Shown: in pieces, positions 1-8,633 of the stretch
How the letters are laid out: each line of letters opens with the position of its first letter
Position numbering within the stretch: the first letter of the stretch is position 1
Assembly (NCBI RefSeq): GCF_011393335.1
Contig: NZ_CP049865.1
Location: forward strand, 434,001 to 498,000
Reading direction: 5' to 3'
Source of the DNA: Propioniciclava coleopterorum
GTDB lineage: Bacteria > Actinomycetota > Actinomycetes > Propionibacteriales > Propionibacteriaceae
Length of the DNA stretch: 64,000 nt
The notes under the pieces: generated by a model
What the model was told of the DNA's origin: nothing
What the model saw: the letters and a program-made list of their open reading frames with translations, nothing else
The model's database searches: none
Translations under genes and position numbers: made by a program

Positions 1-191
1 CGCACTACCTGGCCGGGCTGAGCGACGGGGACTTCTCCGCGGCCTACCGCGCCATGCCCGCCGAACTCCGCAACCCCGAGTTCGGCCCGGACGAGGAGGC
101 GTACGCCCTGGGATGGTTGGGCCCCCTGCGCACCTTCTTCTCCGACGCCGCCGGCGCGGGCGAGCACGTGGTGTTCACCGTCACGTTCTGA
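1..191 (+). CDS. C-terminal fragment, DUF1877/YfbM-like protein
   Basis: This is the last 62 codons of a gene that begins before the window; the frame runs from base 3 to a TGA. The visible part contains an acidic stretch (FGPDEEAYALGWLG) followed by a helix LRTFFSDAA and a final strand VVFTVTF. This arrangement, an acidic turn and then an 'L..FF..Aa..g..v' ending, resembles the C-terminus of DUF1877 (YfbM-like) proteins, whose role is unknown. The match rests on a short tail only, so the family call is tentative, but the frame and codon use are those of a real gene. Confidence 0.5.
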   Translation, partial: HYLAGLSDGDFSAAYRAMPAELRNPEFGPDEEAYALGWLGPLRTFFSDAAGAGEHVVFTVTF

Positions 192-304
192 GCGATCGCC
201 GCGCCTGCCGGGCGACTTGTGCAACCGGCCTCGGAGCCGGCCGCACGCCGTTAGGCTCGAGCCGTCGACCGGACGACGACGTCCGGTTCTGCACGGAGGA
301 ACCC

Positions 305-1132
305 ATGATCGAGCTACCCGAGGCGGCCACTTTGGCGCGCCAATTGTCGGCCGCCTTCACCGGACGGACCGTCGCGTCGGCGACGGCCGGCCAGACACCG
401 CACGGCTTCGCGTTCTACAACCGGGAGGCCGCCGAGTTCGGCCCGCTGTTGACGGGCGGCGCGGTGGGGCGCGCGGCCGCGTACGGCGGGGTGGTGGAGG
501 TGCCCGTGGGCGCCTTCCGGCTGGTCCTCAACGACGGCGCCCGCCTGCGACGGCTCGCGCCCGGAACGCCCCGCCCGCCGCGGCACCAACTCCTGGTCGA
601 GTTCGACGACGGCGCCGCCCTGGCCTGCACCGTGCAGATGTACGCCGGGATCGCGCTGGTCGAGGACGGCGACGACGTGGGGCCCTACGTGCGCGCCGCG
701 CGTGACGCGCCGTCGCCGCTGACGGCCGCGTTCACCCTGGACCACCTGCGGGGACTGGTCGCGCAGGCGCCCGCCCGCGCGTCGGTCAAGGAACTGCTGG
801 CCACCAAGCAGCGGATCCCCGGGCTGGGCAACGGCTGTCTGCACGACATCGCCTTCTACGCGGGCCTGCACCCCCGCCGCAGGATCGAGACGCTCGCGCC
901 GCGCGATCTGGTCCACCTGCACGCGACGCTGCTGGCGGTGCTGCGCCGCATGACCGACGACGGCGGCCGCGACACCGAGCGCGACCTCCATGGCGAGCCG
1001 GGGCGCTACCCCACGACGCTGTCGGCGCGCACCCAGGGGCTTCCCTGCCCCCGCTGCGGCTCGGCCATCACCAAGCAGACCTTCCTGGGCGGCACCATCT
1101 ACTTCTGCGTCCGGTGCCAGCCGCTGCCGTGA
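305..1132 (+). CDS. Fpg/Nei-family DNA glycosylase-like protein without the catalytic N-terminal proline
   Basis: The 275-residue protein has the layout of formamidopyrimidine-DNA glycosylase / endonuclease VIII: an N-terminal MIELPEA segment, a helix-two-turn-helix region around KELLATKQRIPGLGNG (about 160-175), and a C-terminal zinc finger of the C-x2-C-x16-C-x2-C type (PCPRCG...FCVRC). Classical Fpg and Nei start with M-P-E and use Pro2 as the nucleophile. Here residue 2 is Ile, while Glu3 and Glu6 are kept. The start is well supported by GGAGGA five bases upstream and a TAGGCT -10-like hexamer at 252-257, so mis-annotation is unlikely. Base-excision repair activity or DNA binding is inferred; classical proline-based lyase chemistry is not expected. 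Confidence 0.85.
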   Translation: MIELPEAATLARQLSAAFTGRTVASATAGQTPHGFAFYNREAAEFGPLLTGGAVGRAAAYGGVVEVPVGAFRLVLNDGARLRRLAPGTPRPPRHQLLVEFDDGAALACTVQMYAGIALVEDGDDVGPYVRAARDAPSPLTAAFTLDHLRGLVAQAPARASVKELLATKQRIPGLGNGCLHDIAFYAGLHPRRRIETLAPRDLVHLHATLLAVLRRMTDDGGRDTERDLHGEPGRYPTTLSARTQGLPCPRCGSAITKQTFLGGTIYFCVRCQPLP

Positions 1133-1221
1133 TCCTTCGCGGCCGGCCGCTGCTTGGCCCTCGGGGTGTCAGCCGGCGCCGCTCCCCCGAAGGACGCAAC
1201 CGTGCGGGGCGCGCACGCGCG

Positions 1222-1303
1222 TGCCGGAGAAGGGACTTGAACCCTCACGCCTTGCGGCACGGGAACCTAAATCCCGCGTGTCTGCCAATTCCACCACTCC
1301 GGC
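1222..1303 (-). tRNA. tRNA-Leu (anticodon TAG)
   Basis: On the minus strand the sequence folds as a class II tRNA. It has a 7-bp acceptor stem GCCGGAG/CTCCGGC with discriminator A, a D arm containing TGGCAGAC, and an anticodon stem CGGGA/TCCCG around a loop with TAG. A long variable arm (TGCCGCAAGGCG) and a T arm GGTTCAAGTCC follow. The long variable arm and A discriminator fit leucine. CCA is not encoded next to the discriminator. It lies between the glycosylase and VOC genes. Confidence 0.97.
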
Positions 1304-1330
1304 CGGCCGGGTCAGTCTAGCCAGATCGAC

Positions 1331-1705
1331 TCACGAGCCGGCCGTGTGGCAGACCGCCTCGACGTTGTTGCCGTCCGGGTCCCGGACGAAGGCGCCGTAG
1401 TAGTGGGCGTGGTATTCGGGCCACACCTGGGGCACGTCGACGACGTCAGCGCCCATCTCCTGGGCGGCGACGAAGAAGGCGTCCACAGCCGCTTCGTCCG
1501 GCGCGGCGAAGGCGAGGTGCGATTCCCGGTTGGACGCGCCGGGCGCGGGGCCCGCGATCCAGAACCCCGCCTCGCCGTCCGCGCCGTACCCGATCGCGAC
1601 GCCGGAGTCGACCTGCCTGGTGTGACCCAGCGGGGCCAGCACCGCGTCGTAGAACCGGGCGGACGCGGCCACGTCGGCCACGCTGATCCCGCAGTGATCC
1701 ATCAT
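1331..1705 (-). CDS. VOC family (glyoxalase/bleomycin-resistance fold) protein
   Basis: A 124-residue single-module VOC protein. It begins MDHCGISVADVAASARFYDAVLAPLG, the typical first beta-alpha unit, and ends with the characteristic YYGAFVRDPDGNNVEAVCH strand, in which the Glu and His positions suit metal or ligand binding. The substrate is not predictable. The start is an ATG exactly six bases after a TAGGCT hexamer, so the message is probably leaderless. It is a close paralog of the next gene downstream in coordinates, and the pair looks like a tandem duplication. Confidence 0.9.
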   Translation of the reverse strand: MMDHCGISVADVAASARFYDAVLAPLGHTRQVDSGVAIGYGADGEAGFWIAGPAPGASNRESHLAFAAPDEAAVDAFFVAAQEMGADVVDVPQVWPEYHAHYYGAFVRDPDGNNVEAVCHTAGS

Positions 1706-1816
1706 GGCGGCAGCCTAGGCCGACCCGGTCGGCCAGGAGCCGCGTTCGAGGAGTCGACGGACCGACCGCAGATCGTCACGCTGTGGGGTCGCCCCCGAGG
1801 CGCGGCGACGGCGGCG

Positions 1817-2191
1817 TCAGGCCTCGGCCGTGTGGCACACCGCCTCGACGTTGTTGCCGTCGGGATCCCGCACGAAAGCGCCGTAGTAGTGCTCGTGGTA
1901 CTCCGGCCACAGCCGCGGCCGGTGCAGCACCTCCGCGCCCAGCGCCTCGGCGGCCGCGAACCAGGCGTCCACGGCGGCCACATCGGGCGCGGAGAACGCG
2001 ATGTGGCACTCACGGTTGGACGCGCCCTCGACCGGCCCCGAGATCCAGAAGCCCGCCTCCGCACCCGTGCCGTAGCCGATGGCCTGGCCGAAGTCCATCA
2101 GCCGGGTGTGCCCGAGGGTGCCGAGCACGGTGTCGTAGAAGCGCGCCGAGGCGTCCAGGTCGGCGACGCTGATTCCGAAGTGATCCATCAT
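1817..2191 (-). CDS. VOC family protein, paralog of the neighbouring gene
   Basis: This 124-residue protein is the tandem paralog of the VOC gene at 1331-1705. It shares the MMDH.GISVAD start, the ARFYD motif, the ASNRE(C/S)H(I/L)AF strand and the C-terminal YYGAFVRDPDGNNVEAVCH. Its ATG overlaps the stop codon of dinB (ATGA), so it may be translated by coupling. It also has TAGGCT six bases upstream, which would give its own leaderless transcript. Function beyond the fold is unknown; VOC proteins include dioxygenases, isomerases and resistance proteins. Confidence 0.9.
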   Translation of the reverse strand: MMDHFGISVADLDASARFYDTVLGTLGHTRLMDFGQAIGYGTGAEAGFWISGPVEGASNRECHIAFSAPDVAAVDAWFAAAEALGAEVLHRPRLWPEYHEHYYGAFVRDPDGNNVEAVCHTAEA

Positions 2192-3569
2192 GGGTCGAGC
2201 CTAGGAAGGCCCTCCGACAGTTCGCGCGGATCCGCCAGGTGCAGGGCCGGATCGTCCACGCGGAAGGTGCGCACCGGACCCGGGCCCGTGAGCGCGGTCT
2301 CGAACCGGACGGTCACCCGTCCCACGCCGGCGCCCCACACCCAGCCGCGTCCGTGCTCGTCGTGCACCACGTCGGCCCCCGGCGTGAAGGAGGGACGCCA
2401 GCGCGGCCGCAGGGACGCGGCGTCCGGCTCGGCCGCCGCCTCCGCCGAGGAGACGGTGCTGACGACCGCGCCCGCCGCGTCCGGTTCGAAGAGTTCCTCC
2501 TGGGCGGCCTCGGTGAAGCCGGCGACCCCGACGCCGAGCAGCCGGAACCCCGTCTCGACGGGGACGCCGTCGAGCATCGAGCGGGCGATGCGGGCGACGA
2601 CCTCGGCCCGGTCGGTGGCGCCGTGCAGCGTCTGGCTACGGGAGATGATCGTGAAGTCCGGACGCTTGACCTTGAGGGTGATGGTGCGGGCGAACAGCCC
2701 CTGGCGCGCCAGGCGCTCGGTGACGATCCGGGCGTCCCGGTCGATCGTGGCGTCCAGCTCGGCGCGGTCGCGGACGTCCCCCTCGAACGTGTCCTCCACG
2801 CTGATGGACTTCGCCTCGCGGTCGGCGACGACGGGCCGGATGTCGCGGGCGAACGCCAGGTCGTGCACCCACTCCCCCTGCGACCTGCCGAGCTCGCGCA
2901 GCACCTCGGCGCGACTGAGCGCCCGGATGTCGGCGACCGTCTTCACCCCGAGCCGGGACAGCCGCTCCATCGTCGCCGGCCCCACCCCGGGGATGGCCCG
3001 CGCCGGCAGGCCCGCGATGGTGTCGAGCTCGTCGCCGGGAGCGACCACCGTGATCCCGTCGGGCTTGGCCAGCTCGCTGGCCACCTTGGCCATGAACTTG
3101 CTGGTGCCGATGCCCACCGAGGCCGTCAGCCCGCCGGTCCGCTCCCGGACGGCCGCGCGCAGCCGCTCCCCCACCTCCCGCACCGCCGCGGGCGAGAAGT
3201 CGACGGTCGGGCCCGCCGCGAGGTCGACGAACGCCTCGTCCAGGCTGAGGGGCTCCACCAGCGGCGACAGCTCGGCGAGCAGCCCCATCACGATCGCCGA
3301 GCTCTCCCGGTAGGCGGCGAACCTGCCCGACAGGTAGGCGGCGTGCGGGCACAGCCGGCGGGCCTCGTGGGTCGGCATCGCCGAGTGGACGCCGAACACG
3401 CGCGCCTCGTACGAGGCGGTTGACACCACCCCGCGGCCCCGATGCCCCCGACGATGACGGGCTTGCCGCGCAGCGAGGGCTTGTCGCGCTGCTCGACGGC
3501 GGCGAAGAAGGCGTCGAGGTCCAGGTGGAGGACGCTCGCGTCCCGCCGATGTCCCTCGCTCGCCTGCAC
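2188..3569 (-). CDS. dinB: DNA polymerase IV (frame broken once near the N-terminus)
   Basis: This is a Y-family translesion polymerase. The N-terminus [15 protein letters not shown] contains the first metal-binding Asp, followed by [11 protein letters not shown], the palm motif SLDEAFVDL, the helix-hairpin-helix [21 protein letters not shown] and the little-finger domain. The GTG start at 3569 is in one frame up to about base 3440 and the remaining 413 codons are in another. Adding one base to the CCCC run at 3437-3440 restores [19 protein letters not shown], the expected family sequence. I therefore treat it as one gene of about 460 residues with a likely sequencing indel. Its stop overlaps the start of the VOC gene. 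Confidence 0.9.
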
Positions 3570-3632
3570 GCCCCCAGTGTGGCAGCCCGGTCCGACGGCG
3601 CTTTTGTCGGTGGGCGGTGCGAAGATCGAAGC

Positions 3633-4163
3633 ATGGACGCCAACGCTCTCCTCATCGACGCGATCGGACGACCGCTTCAGGCAGCCCGGGCGGTGCTGCG
3701 GGATCTGGACGCCGACGCCTTCACCACCCTGGTCCAGGGCCCCGTCGGCCGGGGCAACTCCATCGCCTGGCTGGTGTGGCACGCCGCCCGCCAGCAGGAC
3801 GCGCAGATGGCCGACCTGTCCGGCGCGCAGCAGCAGTGGGTCACCGGCGGGTGGGCGGAGCGGCTGGGGGTGTCGCGCGGGCCGGGCTCGATGGGCTTCG
3901 GCGACACCGAGCAGCAGGTCGCCGACCTGCACGTGTCCGACCCGGCGGATCTCCTGGCCTACGTGACCGCGGTCACCGACGCCTCGGTGGAGTACCTGCG
4001 CGGCCTCAGCTCCGACGACCTGGCCGAGGTCGTCGACCACAACTGGACGCCGCCGGTGACCCGCGGCGTCCGGATCATCAGCGTGATCGACGACGCCACG
4101 GCGCACGTCGCGCAGGCGGAGTACGCCCGCGGGCTGCTCACCGACTGGTCGATCGGCTACTGA
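3633..4163 (+). CDS. DinB-superfamily (DUF664-like) four-helix protein
   Basis: A 176-residue helical protein of the DinB/DUF664 superfamily, unrelated to polymerase DinB. The superfamily is mostly mycothiol- or bacillithiol-dependent S-transferases. Histidines at [11 protein letters not shown] and [16 protein letters not shown] sit where members of this superfamily hold a metal ion. Actinobacteria use mycothiol, so a thiol-dependent detoxification role is plausible but inferred. The ATG follows a GAAGAT hexamer by six bases. It is divergent from dinB, and its last bases overlap the convergent folA gene. Confidence 0.75.
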   Translation: MDANALLIDAIGRPLQAARAVLRDLDADAFTTLVQGPVGRGNSIAWLVWHAARQQDAQMADLSGAQQQWVTGGWAERLGVSRGPGSMGFGDTEQQVADLHVSDPADLLAYVTAVTDASVEYLRGLSSDDLAEVVDHNWTPPVTRGVRIISVIDDATAHVAQAEYARGLLTDWSIGY

Positions 4164-4666
4164 GGCGCCGCGTCCGCTCCGCGGATCCGTTCGTAGCCGA
4201 CGAAGTCGAACGGGCCGCGCGGCTCGCGGCGCGTCTCACGCCACTGCGCCGGGTCGATCCTCGGGAACACCACGCCGCCCTCGGCGGAGGCGTGCACCTC
4301 GGTGAGGTCGAGCTCGTCCAGGTCGGGCCACGACTCGGCGTAGACGCGGCCGCCCCCGGCGACGAACACGGTGTCGTCCAGACTGCGGGCCAGCTCGAGC
4401 GCCTCGGGGTAGGAGCCAGCGGTGTAGCCGGTGGCGCGGCCGTCGGTCGGCAGCTCGATCCGGTCGGGGTTCCGGGTGATCACGATGGTGGCGCGCCCGG
4501 GCAGCCATCGGCCGATCGCCTCGAACGTGGCGCGCCCCATGATCATGGGATGGCCGAGCGTCACCTCCTTGTAGCGCGCCCAGTCCTCGGCGAACTCGAA
4601 CGGCTGACGCTCACCGTCCCCGATCACACCGTTGTCGGCGACGATCGCGATGGCGATGACGGGCAT
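4157..4666 (-). CDS. folA: Dihydrofolate reductase
   Basis: This 169-residue enzyme reduces dihydrofolate to tetrahydrofolate with NADPH. It shows [12 protein letters not shown] at the N-terminus, the substrate loop with the acidic residue, [20 protein letters not shown] with the cofactor-binding segment, [12 protein letters not shown] for the nicotinamide pocket, and the C-terminal [10 protein letters not shown] strand. The length matches bacterial FolA. It lies just downstream of thyA on the same strand (62 bases), the usual pairing, since ThyA generates the dihydrofolate that FolA recycles. The ATG is preceded by an AGGAG-type ribosome site. Confidence 0.95.
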   Translation of the reverse strand: MPVIAIAIVADNGVIGDGERQPFEFAEDWARYKEVTLGHPMIMGRATFEAIGRWLPGRATIVITRNPDRIELPTDGRATGYTAGSYPEALELARSLDDTVFVAGGGRVYAESWPDLDELDLTEVHASAEGGVVFPRIDPAQWRETRREPRGPFDFVGYERIRGADAAPQ

Positions 4667-4728
4667 GGCTCCTCCTGGCGGGTCGGTGGGCGGCGGCGCG
4701 GCGCCGAACGGCGATCCGCGCCTGGACG

Positions 4729-5541
4729 CTAGACGGCGATCGGCGCCTTGATGGTGGGGTGCGGGTCGTAGCCGGCCACCTCGATGTCGGCGAGTTCGAA
4801 GCCGTCGATGCGGTCGACGTCGGGGTTCAGCCGCAGCGTCGGCAGCGTGCGCGGCGTCCGGGACAGCTGCTCGTGCGCCTGGTCGAGGTGGTTGAGGTAG
4901 AGGTGCGCGTCGCCGAACGTGTGCACGAACTCGCCCGGCTGCAGCCCGGTCACCTGCGCGACCATGTGCGTCAGCAGCGCGTAGGAGGCGATGTTGAACG
5001 GCACGCCGAGGAACACGTCCGCGGAGCGCTGGTACATCTGGCAGCTCAGCCGGCCGTCGGCCACGTAGAACTGGAACATCATGTGGCACGGCGGCAGGGC
5101 CATGGCGTCCACGTCGGCCGGGTTCCAGGCCACCACCACGTGCCGGCGCGAATCGGGGTTGCGCGTGAGCTGCTCGATCACCCCGGCGAGCTGGTCGATG
5201 TGCCGACCGTCCGGGGCGGGCCAGCTGCGCCACTGCGCGCCGTACACCGGGCCCAGGTCGCCGTTGGCGTCCGCCCACTCGTCCCAGATGGTGATGTTGT
5301 TGGCGTGCAGCCACCCGATGTTGGTGTCGCCGCGCAGGAACCACAGCAGCTCGCCGAAGATCGAGCGGGTGTGGAGCTTCTTGGTGGTCAGCAGGGGGAA
5401 GCCGTCGGCCAGGTCGAACCGCATCTGGTGGCCGAACACGCTGAGGGTGCCGGTGCCGGTGCGGTCGGTCTTACGGGCGCCCTCGTCGAGGATCCGGCGC
5501 ACGAGGGCCAGGTACTGGGCGTCGGCGTTGTTGGTGCTCAT
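4729..5541 (-). CDS. thyA: Thymidylate synthase
   Basis: A 270-residue ThyA that methylates dUMP to dTMP using methylenetetrahydrofolate. Motifs include [16 protein letters not shown] (phosphate-binding Arg), [23 protein letters not shown], the active site [12 protein letters not shown] with the catalytic Cys, [18 protein letters not shown] and the C-terminal IKAPIAV. The start ATG overlaps the rdgB stop as ATGA, so the two genes are likely translated together. rdgB, thyA and folA run in the same direction and form a nucleotide-metabolism operon. Confidence 0.98.
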   Translation of the reverse strand: MSTNNADAQYLALVRRILDEGARKTDRTGTGTLSVFGHQMRFDLADGFPLLTTKKLHTRSIFGELLWFLRGDTNIGWLHANNITIWDEWADANGDLGPVYGAQWRSWPAPDGRHIDQLAGVIEQLTRNPDSRRHVVVAWNPADVDAMALPPCHMMFQFYVADGRLSCQMYQRSADVFLGVPFNIASYALLTHMVAQVTGLQPGEFVHTFGDAHLYLNHLDQAHEQLSRTPRTLPTLRLNPDVDRIDGFELADIEVAGYDPHPTIKAPIAV

Positions 5542-6152
5542 GCCGCCTCCCCCGCCAGGACGCCGCGCAGGTGCTCGACCATGGCCCGGACGGCCTTGCC
5601 GCGGTGGCTGATGGCGTCCTTGGCGTCCGGGTCGAGCTCGGCGGTGGTCCGGGTGTGCCCGTCGGGGAGGAACGCCGGGTCGTAGCCGAAGCCGTTGCTG
5701 CCGCGGGCCTCGCGCGCGAGCCGACCCTCCATCGTCGCCCGCTCGACGTGCTCGGCGCCGGTGGGCAGCACCAGGGCCATCGCGCAGACGAACCGGGCCG
5801 TGCGCTCGGCGTCCGGGACGTCGTCGACCTGACGCAGCAGCAGCGCGAGGTTCTCGGCGTCGTCGCCGTGGCCGCCGGCCCAGCGCGCCGACCGGACGCC
5901 CGGCATCCTGTTCAGGACGTCGACCTCGATGCCGGAGTCGTCGGCCAGGGCCGGCAGCCCCGTGGCGGAGGCCGCCACCCGCGCCTTGATGAGGGCGTTG
6001 CCCTCGAACGAACGCTCGGTTTCCGCCGGCTCGGGGTAGCTCGCCACGTCGTCCAGGCCGACCACCTCGACGGCCAGCCCCGAGGCCTCGACGATCCGCC
6101 GCAACTCGACCAGCTTCTTGTGGTTGTGGGTCGCCAGAACAACGCGTTGCAT
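5538..6152 (-). CDS. rdgB: Non-canonical purine NTP pyrophosphatase (HAM1/RdgB)
   Basis: This protein hydrolyses dITP, ITP and XTP to monophosphates and so cleans the nucleotide pool. The 204-residue sequence starts [14 protein letters not shown] (SHNxxK-type triphosphate motif), followed by [49 protein letters not shown] and a final [11 protein letters not shown], all diagnostic of the family. The ATG lies seven bases after a TAGGGT hexamer, suggesting a leaderless first gene of the rdgB-thyA-folA operon. Confidence 0.97.
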   Translation of the reverse strand: MQRVVLATHNHKKLVELRRIVEASGLAVEVVGLDDVASYPEPAETERSFEGNALIKARVAASATGLPALADDSGIEVDVLNRMPGVRSARWAGGHGDDAENLALLLRQVDDVPDAERTARFVCAMALVLPTGAEHVERATMEGRLAREARGSNGFGYDPAFLPDGHTRTTAELDPDAKDAISHRGKAVRAMVEHLRGVLAGEAA

Positions 6153-6195
6153 GCCGCACACCCTAGCCGGGCGCGGCGCAGGGCAGACTGACCCC

Positions 6196-6939
6196 ATGAG
6201 TGGCAAGACGGACCGGATCCCGCTCGAGATCGCCGTCCAGGACGCCGCGGGCGCGCTCGCCGCGCTGGCCGCCGGCGCGGACCGGCTGGAGCTGTGCAGC
6301 GCCCTGGAGACGGGCGGGCTGACCCCCTCGCTCGGCCTCGTCGAGCGCGTCGCCGCAGCCGCAGCCGAGGCCGGCGCCGGGTTGTGCGTGTTGATCCGGG
6401 CGCGCGACGGCGACTTCGTCTACGACGCCGACGAGGTGGCGGTGATGCGCCGCGACGTCGCACTGACGGCGGCGGTGCCGGGGGTGACCGGTGTCGTGGT
6501 GGGGGCGCTCACCGCGTCCGGCGGGGTGGACGCGCCCGCGGTCCGCGCGCTGGCGGACGCGGCGGCCGGGCGCGACGTCGTCTTCCACCGGGCCCTCGAT
6601 GTGCTCGCCGACCCGCTCGCCGCCCTGGACGAACTCGCCCGGCTGGGCGTGACCCGGGTGCTCACCAGCGGCGGCGCCCCCACCGCGCCCGAGGGGCTGG
6701 AGACCCTGCGGGCCATGGCGGCGCACGCGTCCGGCCTGGGGATCGTGGCGGGCGGCGGCGTCACACCGGCGGCCTTCCCGGCGCTGCTGGACGCCGGCGT
6801 CACCGGCCTGCACCTGTCGGCCAAACATCGGCGTCCGGGCGGGGCGAGCGGCCCCGGGGGCGGCGCGGGCGAGGTGTGGCGGACCTCGGCCGCGGCTGTC
6901 CGGGAGGCGCGCGACGCCCTGGATCGGGCGGCCCGCTGA
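6196..6939 (+). CDS. cutC: CutC family protein
   Basis: A 247-residue TIM-barrel protein of the CutC family, once linked to copper homeostasis; its biochemical role is still unclear. Recognisable parts are LEIAVQDAAGALAALAAGADRLELCSALETGGLTPS, LCVLIRARDGDFVY, VVVGALTASGGVD, VVFHRALDV, VTRVLTSGGAPTA and a C-terminal LHLSAKHRRP. The start ATG is six bases after a CAGACT hexamer, a leaderless arrangement. It is divergent from rdgB with only 43 bases between them. Confidence 0.93.
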   Translation: MSGKTDRIPLEIAVQDAAGALAALAAGADRLELCSALETGGLTPSLGLVERVAAAAAEAGAGLCVLIRARDGDFVYDADEVAVMRRDVALTAAVPGVTGVVVGALTASGGVDAPAVRALADAAAGRDVVFHRALDVLADPLAALDELARLGVTRVLTSGGAPTAPEGLETLRAMAAHASGLGIVAGGGVTPAAFPALLDAGVTGLHLSAKHRRPGGASGPGGGAGEVWRTSAAAVREARDALDRAAR

Positions 6940-6995
6940 GCGCGGGTTCGACAGCCCGCCCAACCTCTCGGGGGTTCCTCCGCACGGCCTCCCGC

Positions 6996-7017
6996 GCCCG
7001 AAAATCAGTTTTCGCGC
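6996..7017 (+). terminator. Hairpin downstream of cutC
   Basis: A CGAAAA/TTTTCG stem with a TCAG loop, extended by GC pairs after one mismatch, lies 57 bases after the cutC stop. It may end the cutC transcript. It has no clear U tract beyond the stem itself. Confidence 0.45.
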
Positions 7018-7227
7018 AGTCACCGCCGCGCGGGAGCGCATCGCCCCTTGTCGGCACGCGCGCTGCAGGCGCGAGTGCGCGATCCTTGATTTTTCGCCGC
7101 CTCAGCCCGCCCGCCCCGGCGCCGTCAGGAGGGGCGGCCGCACGGCGAGGCGAGCCCACCGTCCGGCGCAGCCCCCGGAACCGCGCATCCACCGGCGACG
7201 CGCCGGACCGCACCATCCCGTGACGCG

Positions 7228-7263
7228 CACGTGCCCGGCCCCGCGAGCGGGACCGGGCACGTG
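7228..7263 (-). terminator. Strong hairpin at the end of the mhp-type operon
   Basis: Two 17-base arms, CACGTGCCCGGCCCCGC and its near-perfect complement (one mismatch), face each other across a two-base gap, 13 bases after the transporter stop. This is a long GC-rich stem, well placed to end the minus-strand operon. A T-rich tail is lacking, as often in actinobacteria. Confidence 0.7.
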
Positions 7264-7276
7264 AGAAGCGACGGGA

Positions 7277-8611
7277 TCAGTCGTCCAGGACCTGACCGGA
7301 ACGGTCGCGGGTGAACCACACCGAGACGAACGACACGACGGCGCACAGCCCGATGAAGACACCGATCAGCGGGTAGTTGTTGTTGGTGCCGACCAGGGCG
7401 GTCGCGATCAGCGGCGCGGTGCCGCCGACCAGGGCCGCGCCCACCTGGTAGCCCAGCGAGATGCCGGTGTAGCGGACGTCGGCGGTGAAGGACTCGGCCA
7501 GGAACGTGCCCAGCAGGGCGCCGTAGATCGACCAGATGGCGCCGAAGCCGATGACGGTGGAGATGATCAGGACCGGGACGCTCATCAGGTTCAGCATCCA
7601 GAAGTACGGCACGACGTAGATGACGGCCAGCACGGTGCCGATGAGGTAGAGCGACTTGCGGCCCACGCGGTCCGACAGCGCGCCGATGGCGAGCATGCAC
7701 GGGATCGCGATGACGGCGGCGACCAGGACCGCGCTCAGCGCCTCGCCGCGGGTGTAGCCGAGCTTGATGGCGTAGGAGATGACGTAGGTCGCGAAGATGA
7801 AGAACGTCGAGGTCTCGATGAACTTGGCCCCGATGGCCTTCAGGACGGCCGGCCACTGGGTCTTGAAGATCTCCACGATCGGGACCTTGACCTCCTTGCG
7901 CTCCGACTTGATCTTGCGGAACGCGGGGGTCTCGTCGACCTTGTTGCGGATCCACAGGCCCAGCAGCACCAGCAGCGCCGACAGCAGGAACGGGATGCGC
8001 CAACCCCACGACAGGAAGGCCTCCTCCGGCAGGAGCGCGTCCAGGCCCATCACGGTGAGGTTGCCCAGCGCCAGGCCGAACAGGGCGCCGGTCTGCGGGA
8101 CGGCGCCGTAGAAGCCGCGCTTGGAGCGCGGGGAGTACTCCACCGCCAGCAGGACGCCGCCGCCCCACTCGCCGCCCAGGGCCAACCCCTGGATCAGGCG
8201 CAGCAGCGTGAGCAGGACGCCGGCCGACACGCCGATCTGGGCGTGGGTGGGCAGCAGGCCCATCGCGGCGGTCGAGATGCCCATCAGCGACAGCGTCATG
8301 ACCAGGGTCTTCTTGCGGCCGATGCGGTCGCCGATGTGGGAGAAGATGACGCCGCCGATGGGGCGGACCAGGAACGCCAGCGAGAAGGACGCCAGCGCCA
8401 GCACCGTCTCCATGAACGGGTCGTCGGAGGGGAAGAACAGGTGGCCGAAGACGGCGCTGGCCATCGTGCCGTAGAGGAAGTAGTCGTACCACTCCACCGC
8501 GGACCCGACGGCGCTGCCCATCAGGGCGCGCATCCGGGTGGAGCGGTCGATCGATTCGACGTCGTGCTCGCGCGAGGACTGCGCGGACGACTCTGCGGTG
8601 TGCGAGCTCAT
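7277..8611 (-). CDS. MHS-type MFS transporter (metabolite:H+ symporter)
   Basis: A 444-residue, 12-helix major facilitator of the metabolite:proton symporter subfamily (ProP, ShiA, KgtP relatives). Signature segments are SAVGSAVEWYDYFLYG in helix 1, RPIGGVIFSHIGDRIGRKKTL in loop 2-3, RLIQGLALGGEWGGGVLL in helix 4 and IGALSDRVGRKSLYLIG in loop 8-9. It follows the aldolase gene by 22 bases and is therefore probably the third gene of that operon. It may import the acid that feeds the pathway. The substrate cannot be read from the sequence; aromatic, dicarboxylic or short organic acids are all possible. Confidence 0.9.
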   Translation of the reverse strand: MSSHTAESSAQSSREHDVESIDRSTRMRALMGSAVGSAVEWYDYFLYGTMASAVFGHLFFPSDDPFMETVLALASFSLAFLVRPIGGVIFSHIGDRIGRKKTLVMTLSLMGISTAAMGLLPTHAQIGVSAGVLLTLLRLIQGLALGGEWGGGVLLAVEYSPRSKRGFYGAVPQTGALFGLALGNLTVMGLDALLPEEAFLSWGWRIPFLLSALLVLLGLWIRNKVDETPAFRKIKSERKEVKVPIVEIFKTQWPAVLKAIGAKFIETSTFFIFATYVISYAIKLGYTRGEALSAVLVAAVIAIPCMLAIGALSDRVGRKSLYLIGTVLAVIYVVPYFWMLNLMSVPVLIISTVIGFGAIWSIYGALLGTFLAESFTADVRYTGISLGYQVGAALVGGTAPLIATALVGTNNNYPLIGVFIGLCAVVSFVSVWFTRDRSGQVLDD

Positions 8612-8633
8612 GTGGTGTTGGTTCCTTGTCGTA

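Larger units (their letters stand above)
6940..7276. other. Non-coding gap between cutC and the convergent MHS transporter gene
   Basis: This gap of 337 bases holds two hairpins (6996-7017 and 7228-7263) and GC-rich sequence with short AT patches near 7001-7014 and 7087-7098. I see no open frame with family features on either strand. Confidence 0.6.
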
